A stretch of DNA of 30,303 bases from a virus. The notes beneath the pieces were generated by a model. The model did no database searches. It was not told where the DNA came from and saw only the letters and a program-made list of their open reading frames with translations. Where the stretch lies: positions 1 to 30,303 of the IMG/VR virus record IMGVR_UViG_3300032282_002891, one strand, 5' to 3'. Every line of letters begins with the position of its first letter. Within the stretch, counting starts at the first letter, position 1. Below are positions 7,979 to 15,846 of the stretch, piece after piece. Made by a program: the position numbers and the translations under genes.

Positions 7979-10540
7979 ATGAGTGTTGTTCGTAATCTAC
8001 TCGTTCGCGCCGGTGCTGATTTCAGCGCGATGCGTAAAGGGTTAAACGATGCCGCATCAAGTGTAAAAAACTTTTCGCGCAGCGTCAAAAATCAGATGAA
8101 CTTTTCGCCAAAGTTTAATCAAAGCGCATTTCGGCGAGGAATGGATCAAACAAAAAACACAGTTTCGAGATCGAAAGATGATTTGAAATCTCAATTTTCG
8201 GATGTATTTTCACCGTCAAACATTGGACTCGCAGCGCTGACATATGGAATAGTTGAATTTTTTAAGCAATCATCCAAAGAAGCGATGCGGTTAGAATCAG
8301 CGGTTAGTGGTGTAAACCGGATGATGGGCGATTCAGCCAATACATTTAAGCAGTGGACGAACAACTCCGCATTGGCTTTTAACTTGTCCAAGTCGGATGC
8401 AATGGACTATGGCAGATCATTCTCATCGATGATTGCAGGTTTTGCTACAGACTCGAAACAAGTCGAGAAGTACACAGAAAACATTTTGAAAGCTAGTGCA
8501 GTAATCGCAAGTGGTAGCGGACGAACAATTGATGACGTTGTAACCCGGTTGATGTCGGGTTTGCGTGGTGAAACGGACAGCGTAGAAGATTTGTCAATTT
8601 ATGTGAATCAATCCATGATTAAAAATACTGCTGCTTTTAAGCGTTTTGCAGGTAATAAGTCATGGGCAGATTTATCATATCAAACGCAGCAGCAAATACT
8701 TTATTTTGCAGAATTAGAACAAGCAACAAAAGTTTATGGAACAACATTAGCGGATACGACAGCAGGAAGATTGGCTCAATTTAGTGCAAACCTTCGTAAT
8801 ATGCAAGCTGATCTTGGTAAGTCGATCAATGTTTTAGCCAACTCATTTTTACCTGCGTTAACGTCAATTGTTAACGGTATTTCTCAAATCATGAGCAATA
8901 GCTACGATTTCGGTTATGCATTTGCAAGTGGTAAAACGTCAGATATCAACAATCAAACAGCAGCAATGATGAACCAACAGCAAGCTATGTCTGATTATAA
9001 TCAACAAATGTCAGATTACAATTCAAGAATGAAAAGTTATAAAGACGGAATCAAAGGTGCAGCCGCAGCACAAAAAAACATGATTGCCGGGTTTGACGAA
9101 GTCAATCAATTGGCTGATAAGCAAAAGAATTTTTTAGATGCACCGGAAAAACCTAAAAAACCAAATTTAAGCGATTTTATTAATAATGATCCAGGAAACA
9201 ATAACAACAATGATGGAGAACAGAGTACAGGTTCAAAAATCGGAAAAGCGTTCAATGATTTTTTCAAACTTCCTGATCCGCAAGAAATCGAAAAAAATAA
9301 AAAGTTGATTTCGGATAAATTAAACGGTTGGTTGGACGATTGGGATACGTTTTGGAATGTTAAAGTACCGGAAGCATTTGTTAATGGATGGGAATGGTTT
9401 AAAAATAAAGATTTATTCAAAATTGATATTACTTTCCCTGACACAAGCGGTTTCACAACAGGATTAGATAAATTTAAGACTGATGCAAGTACAAAATGGA
9501 ATGATTTTTTAAGTGGTTTCGGCAAGTTTGGCGAATCAACAAAAACCAATTTCAACTCAATTGCCGATCAACTCGCAAACTCTGATTTGATCAAAAATAC
9601 AAAAAAGAATGCATCTGATTTATGGGATAATATCACCGGTGTTTTTAATGACGCGAAAACTGGAGTTTCAAGTTTCTTTTCAACGTCATTCACTAATATT
9701 GGCAGTGCATTATCAAAAATCGATTTGAAAGCATCAACGGATGCAGCCTGGACAAAAATTAAAAGTGTATTTAACGATACAAAAACTGGAGTATCAAGTT
9801 TTTTTACAACGTCATTTGGTGATATCAAAACAGCATTAACAAATTTAGATGTAAAAACTTCAACTGATAATGTATGGACAAAAATAAAAAATGTATTTAA
9901 CAACACAAAAACTGGAGTCTCAACGTTTTTTTCTGATATTTGGAAAAACATCACTGATGCGTTTGATAATAAAGATTTTTTGAAGTCAATTGGAACTGCA
10001 GCTGATGGAGTTTGGACAAAAATAAAATCATCATTCCAAGATGCGTCTACTTGGTTTGATACAAATGTAGCAACTCCAATCTCAACAGCGATTGAAAAAA
10101 TTAAAAGTGCATTCTCAGGTGGAATTGTTGACGGTTTAAAAACTATTTTGAACCAGTTTATTGACACGCTAAATAAAGGTTTTACCGATTTTAATTCATT
10201 TAAAAACAATTTACCTGGCGGTTCATACATTCCAAACATTCCACAAATCCCGAAACTCGCAAGAGGTGGGATTGTTGATTCACCAACCATTGCGCAAATT
10301 GGCGAATCCGGCAAAGAAATGATTGTTCCATTAGAAAATACATCGTTCACCGATCAATTGGCATCAGCACTTGGATCTGCAGTCATGGCAGCGATGCAAA
10401 TGACAAGCGGTTCAAACAACAATCAACGCACAAGCGAAACCGTTATTAAAATCGATGGTGTCAGCATCGCACGAGCAATTACACCATATTTGACCAAAGA
10501 GAGCAGCCGAGTTGGAAATGCAATGATTAAAATTAATTAA
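7979..10540 (+). CDS. Tail tape measure protein
   Basis: Sets tail length. At 853 residues, the family's rough 0.15 nm per residue would give a tail of about 130 nm (inference). The N-terminal third is helical with 'SAVSGVNRMMGDSANTF' and 'TLADTTAGRLAQFSANL', as in the tape-measure core (about residues 60-310). Residues 549-680 hold three to four near-repeats of about 42 residues with the core W-x2-I-x3-F-N-D-x-K-T-G-V-S-x-FF. The C-terminus has the usual 'RGGIVDSPTIAQIGESGKE' signature. ATG 7979 follows TAGGAGGTGATC. Confidence 0.96.
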   Translation: MSVVRNLLVRAGADFSAMRKGLNDAASSVKNFSRSVKNQMNFSPKFNQSAFRRGMDQTKNTVSRSKDDLKSQFSDVFSPSNIGLAALTYGIVEFFKQSSKEAMRLESAVSGVNRMMGDSANTFKQWTNNSALAFNLSKSDAMDYGRSFSSMIAGFATDSKQVEKYTENILKASAVIASGSGRTIDDVVTRLMSGLRGETDSVEDLSIYVNQSMIKNTAAFKRFAGNKSWADLSYQTQQQILYFAELEQATKVYGTTLADTTAGRLAQFSANLRNMQADLGKSINVLANSFLPALTSIVNGISQIMSNSYDFGYAFASGKTSDINNQTAAMMNQQQAMSDYNQQMSDYNSRMKSYKDGIKGAAAAQKNMIAGFDEVNQLADKQKNFLDAPEKPKKPNLSDFINNDPGNNNNNDGEQSTGSKIGKAFNDFFKLPDPQEIEKNKKLISDKLNGWLDDWDTFWNVKVPEAFVNGWEWFKNKDLFKIDITFPDTSGFTTGLDKFKTDASTKWNDFLSGFGKFGESTKTNFNSIADQLANSDLIKNTKKNASDLWDNITGVFNDAKTGVSSFFSTSFTNIGSALSKIDLKASTDAAWTKIKSVFNDTKTGVSSFFTTSFGDIKTALTNLDVKTSTDNVWTKIKNVFNNTKTGVSTFFSDIWKNITDAFDNKDFLKSIGTAADGVWTKIKSSFQDASTWFDTNVATPISTAIEKIKSAFSGGIVDGLKTILNQFIDTLNKGFTDFNSFKNNLPGGSYIPNIPQIPKLARGGIVDSPTIAQIGESGKEMIVPLENTSFTDQLASALGSAVMAAMQMTSGSNNNQRTSETVIKIDGVSIARAITPYLTKESSRVGNAMIKIN
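9623..10012 (+). repeat. Tandem 42-codon repeats in the tape measure gene
   Basis: Units begin with TGG codons at 9623, 9749 and 9875 (126, 126 and about 138 bp), and a degenerate fourth starts at 10013. Each encodes W-x2-I-x3-F-N-x2-KTGVS-x-FF. Such units can change in number and so alter tail length. Confidence 0.85.
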
Positions 10541-10552
10541 GGGGTGGGATTG

Positions 10553-10903
10553 ATGGCATTTATTACGGTAGCAGGTGTTAATCTTCCTGCTCCTTCAGAT
10601 TTTCAAGTTTCGATCATGGATTTGTCGAACGCACTTAGAACAGCGGACGGAACAATGCAAATTAGAAGGATTGCAACAAAAAGAAAACTAGAATTATCTT
10701 GGACTTATTTATCCAAGACTGACCTGCAGACAATTTTAAGCGCAGTTTCAACCGTAAAATTTTCAGTGACATATACAGATCCGGCGCTAAATACAACAAA
10801 TACATCATATTTTTATGCAGGTGATCGCACCAGTGGAATGCTTGATTTTAAGAATGGTGTACCACGTTATAAAGATGTGAAATTCTCGCTAATTGAGTAT
10901 TAG
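10553..10903 (+). CDS. DUF6711-like tail protein
   Basis: 116-residue protein between tape measure and distal tail genes. 'ITVAGVNLPAPSDFQVSI' at the N-terminus and 'RRIATKRKLELSWTYL' in the middle fit the DUF6711 family of Bacillota siphophages, which lacks an established function but always lies at this tail-tip position. ATG 10553 is preferred over GTG 10544 because GGGGTG at 10541-10546 serves as its ribosome site. Confidence 0.8.
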   Translation: MAFITVAGVNLPAPSDFQVSIMDLSNALRTADGTMQIRRIATKRKLELSWTYLSKTDLQTILSAVSTVKFSVTYTDPALNTTNTSYFYAGDRTSGMLDFKNGVPRYKDVKFSLIEY

Positions 10904-10915
10904 GAGGTTGAATAA

Positions 10916-12532
10916 ATGTATGCAGTAACTCAAAATTTCAAAGACAACATTTATTCTTCTAATCTTAAAATCGCGGGAAGAGTGACATTCGATATATCAC
11001 CGGTTGAAATTGACGCTGATTCGCCAACAGTAACAACATCAAGTGAATTTTTTATCAGCAAATCGTCAACTCAATTAAATAATAATATTAGGCAAAGTAG
11101 CTTATTTTTATCATCGTGGGAATCAAATCGAACGTTGTTAAATGGTAACTTCACGTTTCCATCTGATACAAGTACAAATTGGGGAGAAGTCGGTTGGGTA
11201 TCGGGAGCAATTTGTGATGCTAATAAAACATTTACAACAACTGTTCCTGGAGCGTTACCGGCAATGCTTCTTACAACTCCATCACCGCAGCAGATAACAT
11301 TAATTTATAACGTAACGCACACATCAGCCGGGCTGACAATTACGTTTGATCCTCTTTTTAATGAGTACGCAACAGATTTCACAATTAACGTTTTTAATGC
11401 AAGTAATGGTATTATTTTTAATGTTGATGTAACTGGAAATACAAATGTCCAATATCAATTAATAACCCCATTAACTAATTTTAAAAAAATACAAATTATC
11501 ATATCAAAATGGTCGGTTGCTTATCGCAGAGCAAGAATTGCAGAATTAGATGCCGGAGTTGTTATAGTATATGAAAATGATTCGCTCGTTCGAATGAATT
11601 TGAGCGAAGAATTGGATCCAATTTCATCCACTATTGTTATTCCGGAGTTTGAATTTACAATCAACAACATTAATCAAGAATTTGACATTATGAATCCTGC
11701 CGGGATTTATTCAAGTTTGCAGCAGCGGCAGCGGATCCAACCCGAGATTGGCTTAGTGTTTACGGATCACACCGAATGGGTACCACTTGGATTGTTTTAT
11801 TTAATTGAATGGCGGTCAGACGTTGGGACATTAAGCGCTACGTTTAGAGGTAGGTCAAAACTTGATTTGCTTGATTTAACTTATTTTGAACAGACAACTG
11901 CTCAGAGTAGTTACAATTTATCAATGATGGCAACTGCAGTTTTAAGCGCTGCCGGTGTTACTGGTTATTATATTGATCCGGCATTAGCAACAATCAACAC
12001 AACTGGTTTGGTGTCAAAAACGACATGCCGCGAAGTATTGCAGATGATTGCAATCGCAGGACAAGCTACAATTAGAATTTCGCGAGATGACGTATTAAAA
12101 ATTGAATCAACGCGAGGTACAACAGCACTTGATGCAGTCACATTTGCGCAACTCCACGAAGAACCGCGAATCGATTTAGGGAAACAGGTTCAAAGTGTAA
12201 CAGTCAGTTATTTTACAACGTTAAACGGATCAGCAGGAACATCAGTTGTAACAGATAGCAGCGTTTCAAACGGTGAAGTCATCACGCTTGATTCGAACAC
12301 ACTGATTAATACAAGCGTTCAAGCGCTCGCGGTTGCAACCTGGATTAAAAATATTAGGTCAGAACGAAGAATGTTCCGGGTTAACTGGATCGGCAACCCG
12401 GCATTAGAGATTTATGACTACATGACATTGCAAACAAGGTTTGTCTCATCTTTGGGAGTGCGAACAACGAAAAATGAACTTCATTATGAGGGATATTTAA
12501 GTTGTTACACAGAGGGGAGAGCGACAACATAA
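10916..12532 (+). CDS. Distal tail / baseplate hub protein
   Basis: 538-residue protein directly after the DUF6711-like gene. Residues about 75-200 look like an inserted beta-sandwich carbohydrate-binding-like domain ('WGEVGWVSGAIC' to 'FKKIQIIISKW'), while residues 220-380 ('LGLFYLIEWRSDVGTLSATF') and the C-terminal third resemble tail hub proteins, where bacterial 'virulence-type' tails mount the tip. I recognise the position and general style rather than a specific family, so the exact role (hub, tail-associated lysin scaffold or receptor binder) is open. It starts at ATG 10916 after TAGGAGG. Confidence 0.72.
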   Translation: MYAVTQNFKDNIYSSNLKIAGRVTFDISPVEIDADSPTVTTSSEFFISKSSTQLNNNIRQSSLFLSSWESNRTLLNGNFTFPSDTSTNWGEVGWVSGAICDANKTFTTTVPGALPAMLLTTPSPQQITLIYNVTHTSAGLTITFDPLFNEYATDFTINVFNASNGIIFNVDVTGNTNVQYQLITPLTNFKKIQIIISKWSVAYRRARIAELDAGVVIVYENDSLVRMNLSEELDPISSTIVIPEFEFTINNINQEFDIMNPAGIYSSLQQRQRIQPEIGLVFTDHTEWVPLGLFYLIEWRSDVGTLSATFRGRSKLDLLDLTYFEQTTAQSSYNLSMMATAVLSAAGVTGYYIDPALATINTTGLVSKTTCREVLQMIAIAGQATIRISRDDVLKIESTRGTTALDAVTFAQLHEEPRIDLGKQVQSVTVSYFTTLNGSAGTSVVTDSSVSNGEVITLDSNTLINTSVQALAVATWIKNIRSERRMFRVNWIGNPALEIYDYMTLQTRFVSSLGVRTTKNELHYEGYLSCYTEGRATT

Positions 12533-12939
12533 TGGCATGGATCACACCAAAAACAAATTGGACATCAAGCGATTATTATAATTTCGCGGATCTAAATAGA
12601 GTTGAAAATAATATTAATGAGCTGCGCATTTATTTGGTGTCGATTGGCTATTTAATTCCGGCTATTACAGTCAATACAACAAGAATAAATACGTCATATG
12701 ATTTAGTTTCTTCTATAAATAGAATTGAAAACAACATAAATACAATTCGATTAGCGTTTGTTACTCCTGGCGATTGGCAATCAACAATTACTTGGGATTA
12801 TACAACCAAATTTACAGAAGCTCATGCCAACCGGTGGGAGTCTTCTGTTTTTAATTTATACACATTAGCGCAGAACGTTTACGCATCTTTTACCTATTCG
12901 GGTACTTTCGCGAGTGGTAATCAAGGAGGTTTGGCTTAA
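12532..12939 (+). CDS. Tail-tip protein with paired N-R-x-E-N-N-I-N repeats
   Basis: 135 residues beginning MAWITPKTNWTSSDYYN, a start commonly seen in small tail-tip proteins of Bacillota phages. Two helical repeats are visible: 'LNRVENNINELR' and 'INRIENNINTIR' (about residues 20-35 and 62-76). The start overlaps the previous stop (TAATG), with AGAGGGGAG upstream. Probably part of the tip or fibre attachment; no biochemical role can be assigned. Confidence 0.7.
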   Translation: MAWITPKTNWTSSDYYNFADLNRVENNINELRIYLVSIGYLIPAITVNTTRINTSYDLVSSINRIENNINTIRLAFVTPGDWQSTITWDYTTKFTEAHANRWESSVFNLYTLAQNVYASFTYSGTFASGNQGGLA

Positions 12940-13211
12940 TGGCATACACAAAAACAACCTGGGCAGACCGAGTTGTGCAGTATCCCACAACGTACACAAA
13001 GACGAATGAGACATCATCCGTTGTCACGTTGACTGCTGCACCAGGAACGATCACAGCAGCCGGAACAGCGGTCAACGCTACGAATCTGAATAATATCGAA
13101 ACAGGAATTTTTAACGCACATACGGACATCGCAACTGCGAACACAAATATATCAACGTTAACAACTGAAATTAATAATCATTATGTAATTTTAGCGATGG
13201 GAGGGTTTTGA
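12939..13211 (+). CDS. Small tail fibre / tip attachment protein
   Basis: 90 residues. The N-terminus 'MAYTKTTWADRVVQYPTTY' and the following 'TITAAGTAVNATNLNNIETGI' are typical of N-terminal attachment regions of baseplate upper proteins or fibres in Bacillota phages; here they stand as a separate short protein. It ends in a short coiled-coil-like segment. TAATG overlap with the preceding gene implies coupled translation. Confidence 0.7.
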   Translation: MAYTKTTWADRVVQYPTTYTKTNETSSVVTLTAAPGTITAAGTAVNATNLNNIETGIFNAHTDIATANTNISTLTTEINNHYVILAMGGF

Positions 13212-13214
13212 GTT

Positions 13215-13547
13215 ATGGCAGTTTTTACACCGAAAAAACTTTATACTGGTCAGCCTGGAACGACTGCAACAACTCTTTACACAGCTCCTTCTAGCACAAC
13301 GAGTGTTATTAAGAATATTATTATTTGCAATACAACATCTGCAGCTGCAACGGTCACGTTGTCATTGGTTCCGTCGGGAGGATCCGCAGCGGTGACGAAC
13401 AGAATCATGTCAGCGCTAAATATTAGCGCAAATGATACAGTTGCGATGGACCTAAGTGGAGTATTAGCTACTGGTGATTTTATTTCAGCGCTTCAAGGAA
13501 CAAGCGGAGCAATAACACTTCATATTACCGGAGTGGAGGTAGTTTAA
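13215..13547 (+). CDS. Small beta-sandwich virion protein
   Basis: 110-residue Thr/Ser/Ala-rich protein with alternating hydrophobic strands ('SVIKNIIICNTTSAAATVTLSLVP' region and 'AITLHITGVEVV'). This pattern is common in small tail or decoration proteins of phages. GGGAGGG lies just before the ATG. Function not established; called structural by position between tip and lysis genes. Confidence 0.6.
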   Translation: MAVFTPKKLYTGQPGTTATTLYTAPSSTTSVIKNIIICNTTSAAATVTLSLVPSGGSAAVTNRIMSALNISANDTVAMDLSGVLATGDFISALQGTSGAITLHITGVEVV

Positions 13548-13548
13548 G

Positions 13549-13992
13549 ATGGCTATAACTTCTCTTAGTGGTAAAGCAATTCAACCGACACAAGCAAAAA
13601 CAGCAATTTTGGATCAATTTAATACTTCCACAGTTGCTACTCAAAACACATGGTATACAGTTTTAAATGTTTCAAGCGCAAAAGGTACATTTAATCGAGT
13701 TTCTGCAGCTATTTATGCTTCCGGAAGTTTCAATTGGAATAGATACACAGAAGTTAGAATTACAATTGATGGTGTCGCAAATTCAATTACAAATACATTT
13801 GCTACTGGAAATAATTATTTTAATGGTTTACGAGGTTTTGACCATACTTCTGGTACACCTGCTGCAAATGCAGGATTAGTTTTTGAATATAATTCAACTT
13901 TATATTTCAATCAATCATTAGTCGTTGAAGTGAGACAAACTCTATTAACATCATGTAATATTCAAGCACTTGTCGATTACGCATTAATTTAA
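13549..13992 (+). CDS. Probable tail fibre / receptor-binding beta protein
   Basis: 147 residues, predicted all beta, Asn/Thr/Ser-rich, without recognised motifs. GTGGAGG precedes the ATG by 8 nt, and the gene starts 1 nt after the previous stop. As the last structural gene before the lysis cassette, it occupies the usual place of a receptor-binding or fibre protein (inference from position). Confidence 0.55.
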   Translation: MAITSLSGKAIQPTQAKTAILDQFNTSTVATQNTWYTVLNVSSAKGTFNRVSAAIYASGSFNWNRYTEVRITIDGVANSITNTFATGNNYFNGLRGFDHTSGTPAANAGLVFEYNSTLYFNQSLVVEVRQTLLTSCNIQALVDYALI

Positions 13993-14010
13993 CAGGCGGT
14001 GAAAAAAAAC

Positions 14011-14193
14011 GTGGATCACGACAATGAAATTCTGCAGCGCCTGGTGCGAATCGAAACGAAATTAGAGTTGATGTTATTAGATCCGACTACTAACAAGCGC
14101 CTGGACTCTATTGAAGAAAATCAGCAATGGCTATGGCGAGCGGTTATTGGATCGGTGATTGCCGCAGGAATCGCATATTTAATGAAAGGATGA
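14011..14193 (+). CDS. XhlA-like membrane protein (lysis cassette)
   Basis: 60 residues: an N-terminal coiled-coil-like helix ('EILQRLVRIETKLELML') and one C-terminal membrane helix ('WLWRAVIGSVIAAGIAYLM') ending in Lys-Gly, the build of XhlA/hemolysin-like proteins that assist holin-endolysin lysis. GTG 14011 is preferred to GTG 13999 because AGGCGGTG at 13994-14001 is then correctly spaced. Confidence 0.75.
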   Translation: MDHDNEILQRLVRIETKLELMLLDPTTNKRLDSIEENQQWLWRAVIGSVIAAGIAYLMKG

Positions 14194-14199
14194 TGCAAA

Positions 14200-14388
14200 T
14201 TGAATAAAGCACTCTTAGCGCCTATCGTGGCGCTTTTTTGTTTGTTGTTGAAACAAGTTTTTGGCATTTCATTAGATGATTCCATGCTTAACACTGCGAC
14301 CGATGGACTTTTGGCTATTATCACAATGGCAGGGATTTTCATGGATCCTAAACACCAGGAGGACAATGATGACGACCTGGAACCATAA
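14200..14388 (+). CDS. Holin
   Basis: 62-residue membrane protein that would permeabilise the membrane to release the endolysin. Two hydrophobic segments (about residues 4-22 and 33-48) are followed by an acidic tail (DPKHQEDNDDD), a layout close to phiLC3-type holins. It starts at TTG 14200 after AAAGGATG. A terminator-like hairpin lies within its first codons, and the endolysin start lies inside its 3' end. Confidence 0.8.
   Translation: MNKALLAPIVALFCLLLKQVFGISLDDSMLNTATDGLLAIITMAGIFMDPKHQEDNDDDLEP
14217..14239 (+). terminator. Terminator-like hairpin inside the holin gene
   Basis: AGCGCC (14217-14222), 6-nt loop, GGCGCT (14229-14234), then a T run to 14239. It has the form of an intrinsic terminator but lies within codons 6-14 of the holin gene. 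It could attenuate lysis gene expression, or be harmless when translation follows closely. Confidence 0.55.
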
Positions 14389-14935
14389 GTACACCATTGG
14401 AAAGTTTCATCTTAAAAAACCTTCGAAACGCAGATCCGGTATTCTAATGCCAAAAGTTATTGGCATTGTGGCACATGACACTGGGAACGCAGGTTCGACC
14501 GCATGGCAAAATGTGCGCTATTATGATCGGTCTTGCGACGAAATGTCAGCGTCAGCACACCTATTTGTTGACGATAAGGACATCATCGAATGCATCCCTG
14601 CCCTATCCGCTCCTGCCGAAAAAGCCTGGCATGTATTATATGAGAAAACCAAAGACAATGAGATATTTGGTGATGATGCAAATGACGTTTGTATTGGGGT
14701 TGAATGGTGTTACGGTGGACAGATCAATCTAACCGAATCATATAAAAAATATATTTATACGATGTCTTACATTTGTGATCGGTTTAATATCGATCCATTA
14801 ACTAAAATTTCAGCGCATTATATTTTGGATCCGGAGCGTAAAACGGATCCAAAAACTCCACTTAAGTTGATGAATAAATCACTAGACGACTTAAAGCGCG
14901 ATGTATTAAATGAGCTGAAAGCATGCAGACAATAA
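14369..14935 (+). CDS. Endolysin: N-acetylmuramoyl-L-alanine amidase (Amidase_2 type)
   Basis: Cuts the amide bond between muramic acid and the peptide stem. Zinc-site and catalytic residues visible: His36 (IVAHDTGN), Glu112 (GVEWCY), His150 and Asp160 (SAHYILDPERKTDP). The 188 residues cover only the catalytic domain; no separate wall-binding domain is seen. AGGAGG at 14357-14362 fits ATG 14369 (6 nt) better than ATG 14366 (3 nt). There is no signal peptide, so export depends on the holin. Confidence 0.9.
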   Translation: MTTWNHKYTIGKFHLKKPSKRRSGILMPKVIGIVAHDTGNAGSTAWQNVRYYDRSCDEMSASAHLFVDDKDIIECIPALSAPAEKAWHVLYEKTKDNEIFGDDANDVCIGVEWCYGGQINLTESYKKYIYTMSYICDRFNIDPLTKISAHYILDPERKTDPKTPLKLMNKSLDDLKRDVLNELKACRQ

Positions 14936-14944
14936 ACTTTTTTC

Positions 14945-14968
14945 CCCTACTTCGGTAGGGTTTTTTTT
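14945..14968 (+). terminator. Intrinsic terminator ending the late operon
   Basis: CCCTAC - TTCG - GTAGGG stem with a stable TTCG tetraloop, followed by eight T residues. Lies 10 nt after the endolysin stop. Confidence 0.92.
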
Positions 14969-14977
14969 ATTTTATAA

Positions 14978-14991
14978 CTATTTAACTATTT
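14978..14991. repeat. 14-bp motif CTATTTAACTATTT with 8-bp phased units ahead of the 15-kb operon
   Basis: CTATT units at 14978 and 14986, and a variant CTACT at 15002, all share the same 8-bp phase and run into the -35 box of the promoter at 15006. The 14-bp sequence is identical to that upstream of parA at 18106-18119. Candidate operator for the RHH partition protein. Confidence 0.55.
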
Positions 14992-15005
14992 TATTAGTTA
15001 ACTAC

Positions 15006-15054
15006 TTGACCCGCTATCGGTTATATGATAATATTTACATATACCCGATAGCGG
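15006..15054 (+). promoter_or_regulatory. Promoter with paired inverted operators
   Basis: -35 TTGACC (15006-15011) and -10 region around TGATAATAT (GATAAT 15027-15032 or TAATAT 15029-15034). The 10-mer CCGCTATCGG (15011-15020) lies in the spacer, and its exact reverse complement CCGATAGCGG (15045-15054) lies just past the -10 around the start site. Each 10-mer is itself flanked by CCG...CGG. A repressor dimer pair bound here would block the promoter; its identity is unknown. Confidence 0.75.
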
Positions 15055-15077
15055 TATATAACAAGGAGGAATTTAAA

Positions 15078-15290
15078 ATGAAAAACGCTACATTGAAATT
15101 CGAACAAGGTCTTCAAATCCTCGCAAAACTTCGCTCAGACGAAGTCATGAAATCAAACGCTCGCAGATCTTTGAAAGGTTTGTTGTATAAAATCGCTGAA
15201 GATTTATCACATCTTGAAATTTTAGAACCATCTGAATACAAGGAGGAATTTAAGCAACTACTTCCCGACCGGTGGGAGTTGAAAAAATGA
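15078..15290 (+). CDS. Conserved-style small protein of unknown function
   Basis: 70 residues, helical and charged ('LKFEQGLQILAKLRSDEVM', 'LLYKIAEDLSHLEI'), not recognised. It has a very strong ribosome site (AAGGAGGAATT) before ATG 15078 and is the first gene after the operator-controlled promoter, so it should be the best expressed of this operon. The frame is open upstream, but those codons lie over the promoter. Confidence 0.75.
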   Translation: MKNATLKFEQGLQILAKLRSDEVMKSNARRSLKGLLYKIAEDLSHLEILEPSEYKEEFKQLLPDRWELKK

Positions 15291-15508
15291 CATATGCAAT
15301 TCAAGTTTCAAACCGGGATGCGTCAACTAGTTTTACGTTTGAAATTGATTCTAAATTTGTTGTTGATGGATCAATAAATCTTATGCATACGCTAAAAGCT
15401 TATAAACTCAACGCTAGCGACCTTTTAAGCTCCGGTAATACAATTGTATTCGGAACGATAGAAAACGACAATTTCAAGCCATTACACGCATTTGGGGAAG
15501 GTATGTAA
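15287..15508 (+). CDS. Small protein of unknown function
   Basis: 73 residues beginning MTYAIQVSNRDASTSFTFEI; beta-rich first half, helical middle. Starts at ATG 15287 in an ATGA overlap with the previous gene, with GTGGGAG upstream. Not recognised. Coupled translation suggests it works with its neighbours in the operator-controlled operon. Confidence 0.65.
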   Translation: MTYAIQVSNRDASTSFTFEIDSKFVVDGSINLMHTLKAYKLNASDLLSSGNTIVFGTIENDNFKPLHAFGEGM

Positions 15509-15512
15509 AAAA

Positions 15513-15674
15513 ATGAATCCACTCGAGCAAATTATGGGAGTCATGGAAGCATCATCTATTTGGGAATTGCACCCTGACTACATCAAAAAATTGGCGCAGC
15601 AAAATAAAGTTATCGCGCGAAAGATCGGTCAAACTTGGATTTTGATAAAGGATCAGCCAAATCCAAAAAAATAA
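15513..15674 (+). CDS. Excisionase/MerR-like helix-turn-helix mini protein
   Basis: 53 residues. 'VMEASSIWELHPDYIKKLAQ' followed by 'RKIGQTWILIKDQ' matches the pattern of excisionase-type winged HTH proteins (x-A-A-x-x-W-x-L then helix, then R-K-x-G-x-x-W-x-I). GGGGAAGG lies 13-20 nt before ATG 15513. It could bind the operators at 15011-15054 as an autoregulator, but that is inference. No integrase is nearby, so a true excisionase role is unlikely. Confidence 0.65.
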   Translation: MNPLEQIMGVMEASSIWELHPDYIKKLAQQNKVIARKIGQTWILIKDQPNPKK

Positions 15675-15678
15675 AATA

Positions 15679-15728
15679 CCACTCACGCTAATGAGTGGCA
15701 TGGAGCAAAACTAGGTCGGCTTTGCTCC
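15679..15728 (+). other. Two adjacent hairpins without a T run
   Basis: CCACTCA (15679-15685) pairs with TGAGTGG (15692-15698), and GGAGCAAA (15702-15709) pairs with TTTGCTCC (15721-15728). Neither is followed by a T tract. They may form an RNA leader, processing site or weak terminator pair between the HTH gene and the small membrane protein. Confidence 0.5.
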
Positions 15729-15759
15729 TCCACTTTATCACATCCAGGAGGAAAATAAT

Positions 15760-15846
15760 ATGAATGAAACACCATTGATTTTATTGACTGCAATTATTAA
15801 AATTTCGTTTTTGGCGCTATGTTTTTACTTGTCACAATTCATTTAG
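15760..15846 (+). CDS. 28-residue single-span membrane peptide
   Basis: Short frame MNETPLILLTAIIKISFLAL... ending SQFI, almost wholly one membrane helix (about residues 5-25). A perfect AGGAGG (15747-15752) lies 7 nt before the ATG, which is the main evidence that it is real. Function unknown; phage miniproteins of this build include holin-like, antiholin and superinfection-exclusion peptides. Confidence 0.55.
   Translation: MNETPLILLTAIIKISFLALCFYLSQFI

Noticed and set aside
9568-10350. Long minus-strand open frame (260 codons) under the tape measure gene
   Set aside because: Antisense shadow of a clear tape measure gene; repeats mirror the sense repeats, and no ribosome site or known motif is seen.
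14276-14368. Longer N-terminus of the endolysin
   Set aside because: The upstream codons lie in the holin gene and lack a ribosome site; AGGAGG at 14357-14362 fixes ATG 14369.
15513-15674. Excisionase as evidence for an integrating prophage
   Set aside because: The HTH pattern fits many small regulators and no integrase or att repeats were seen in the window.
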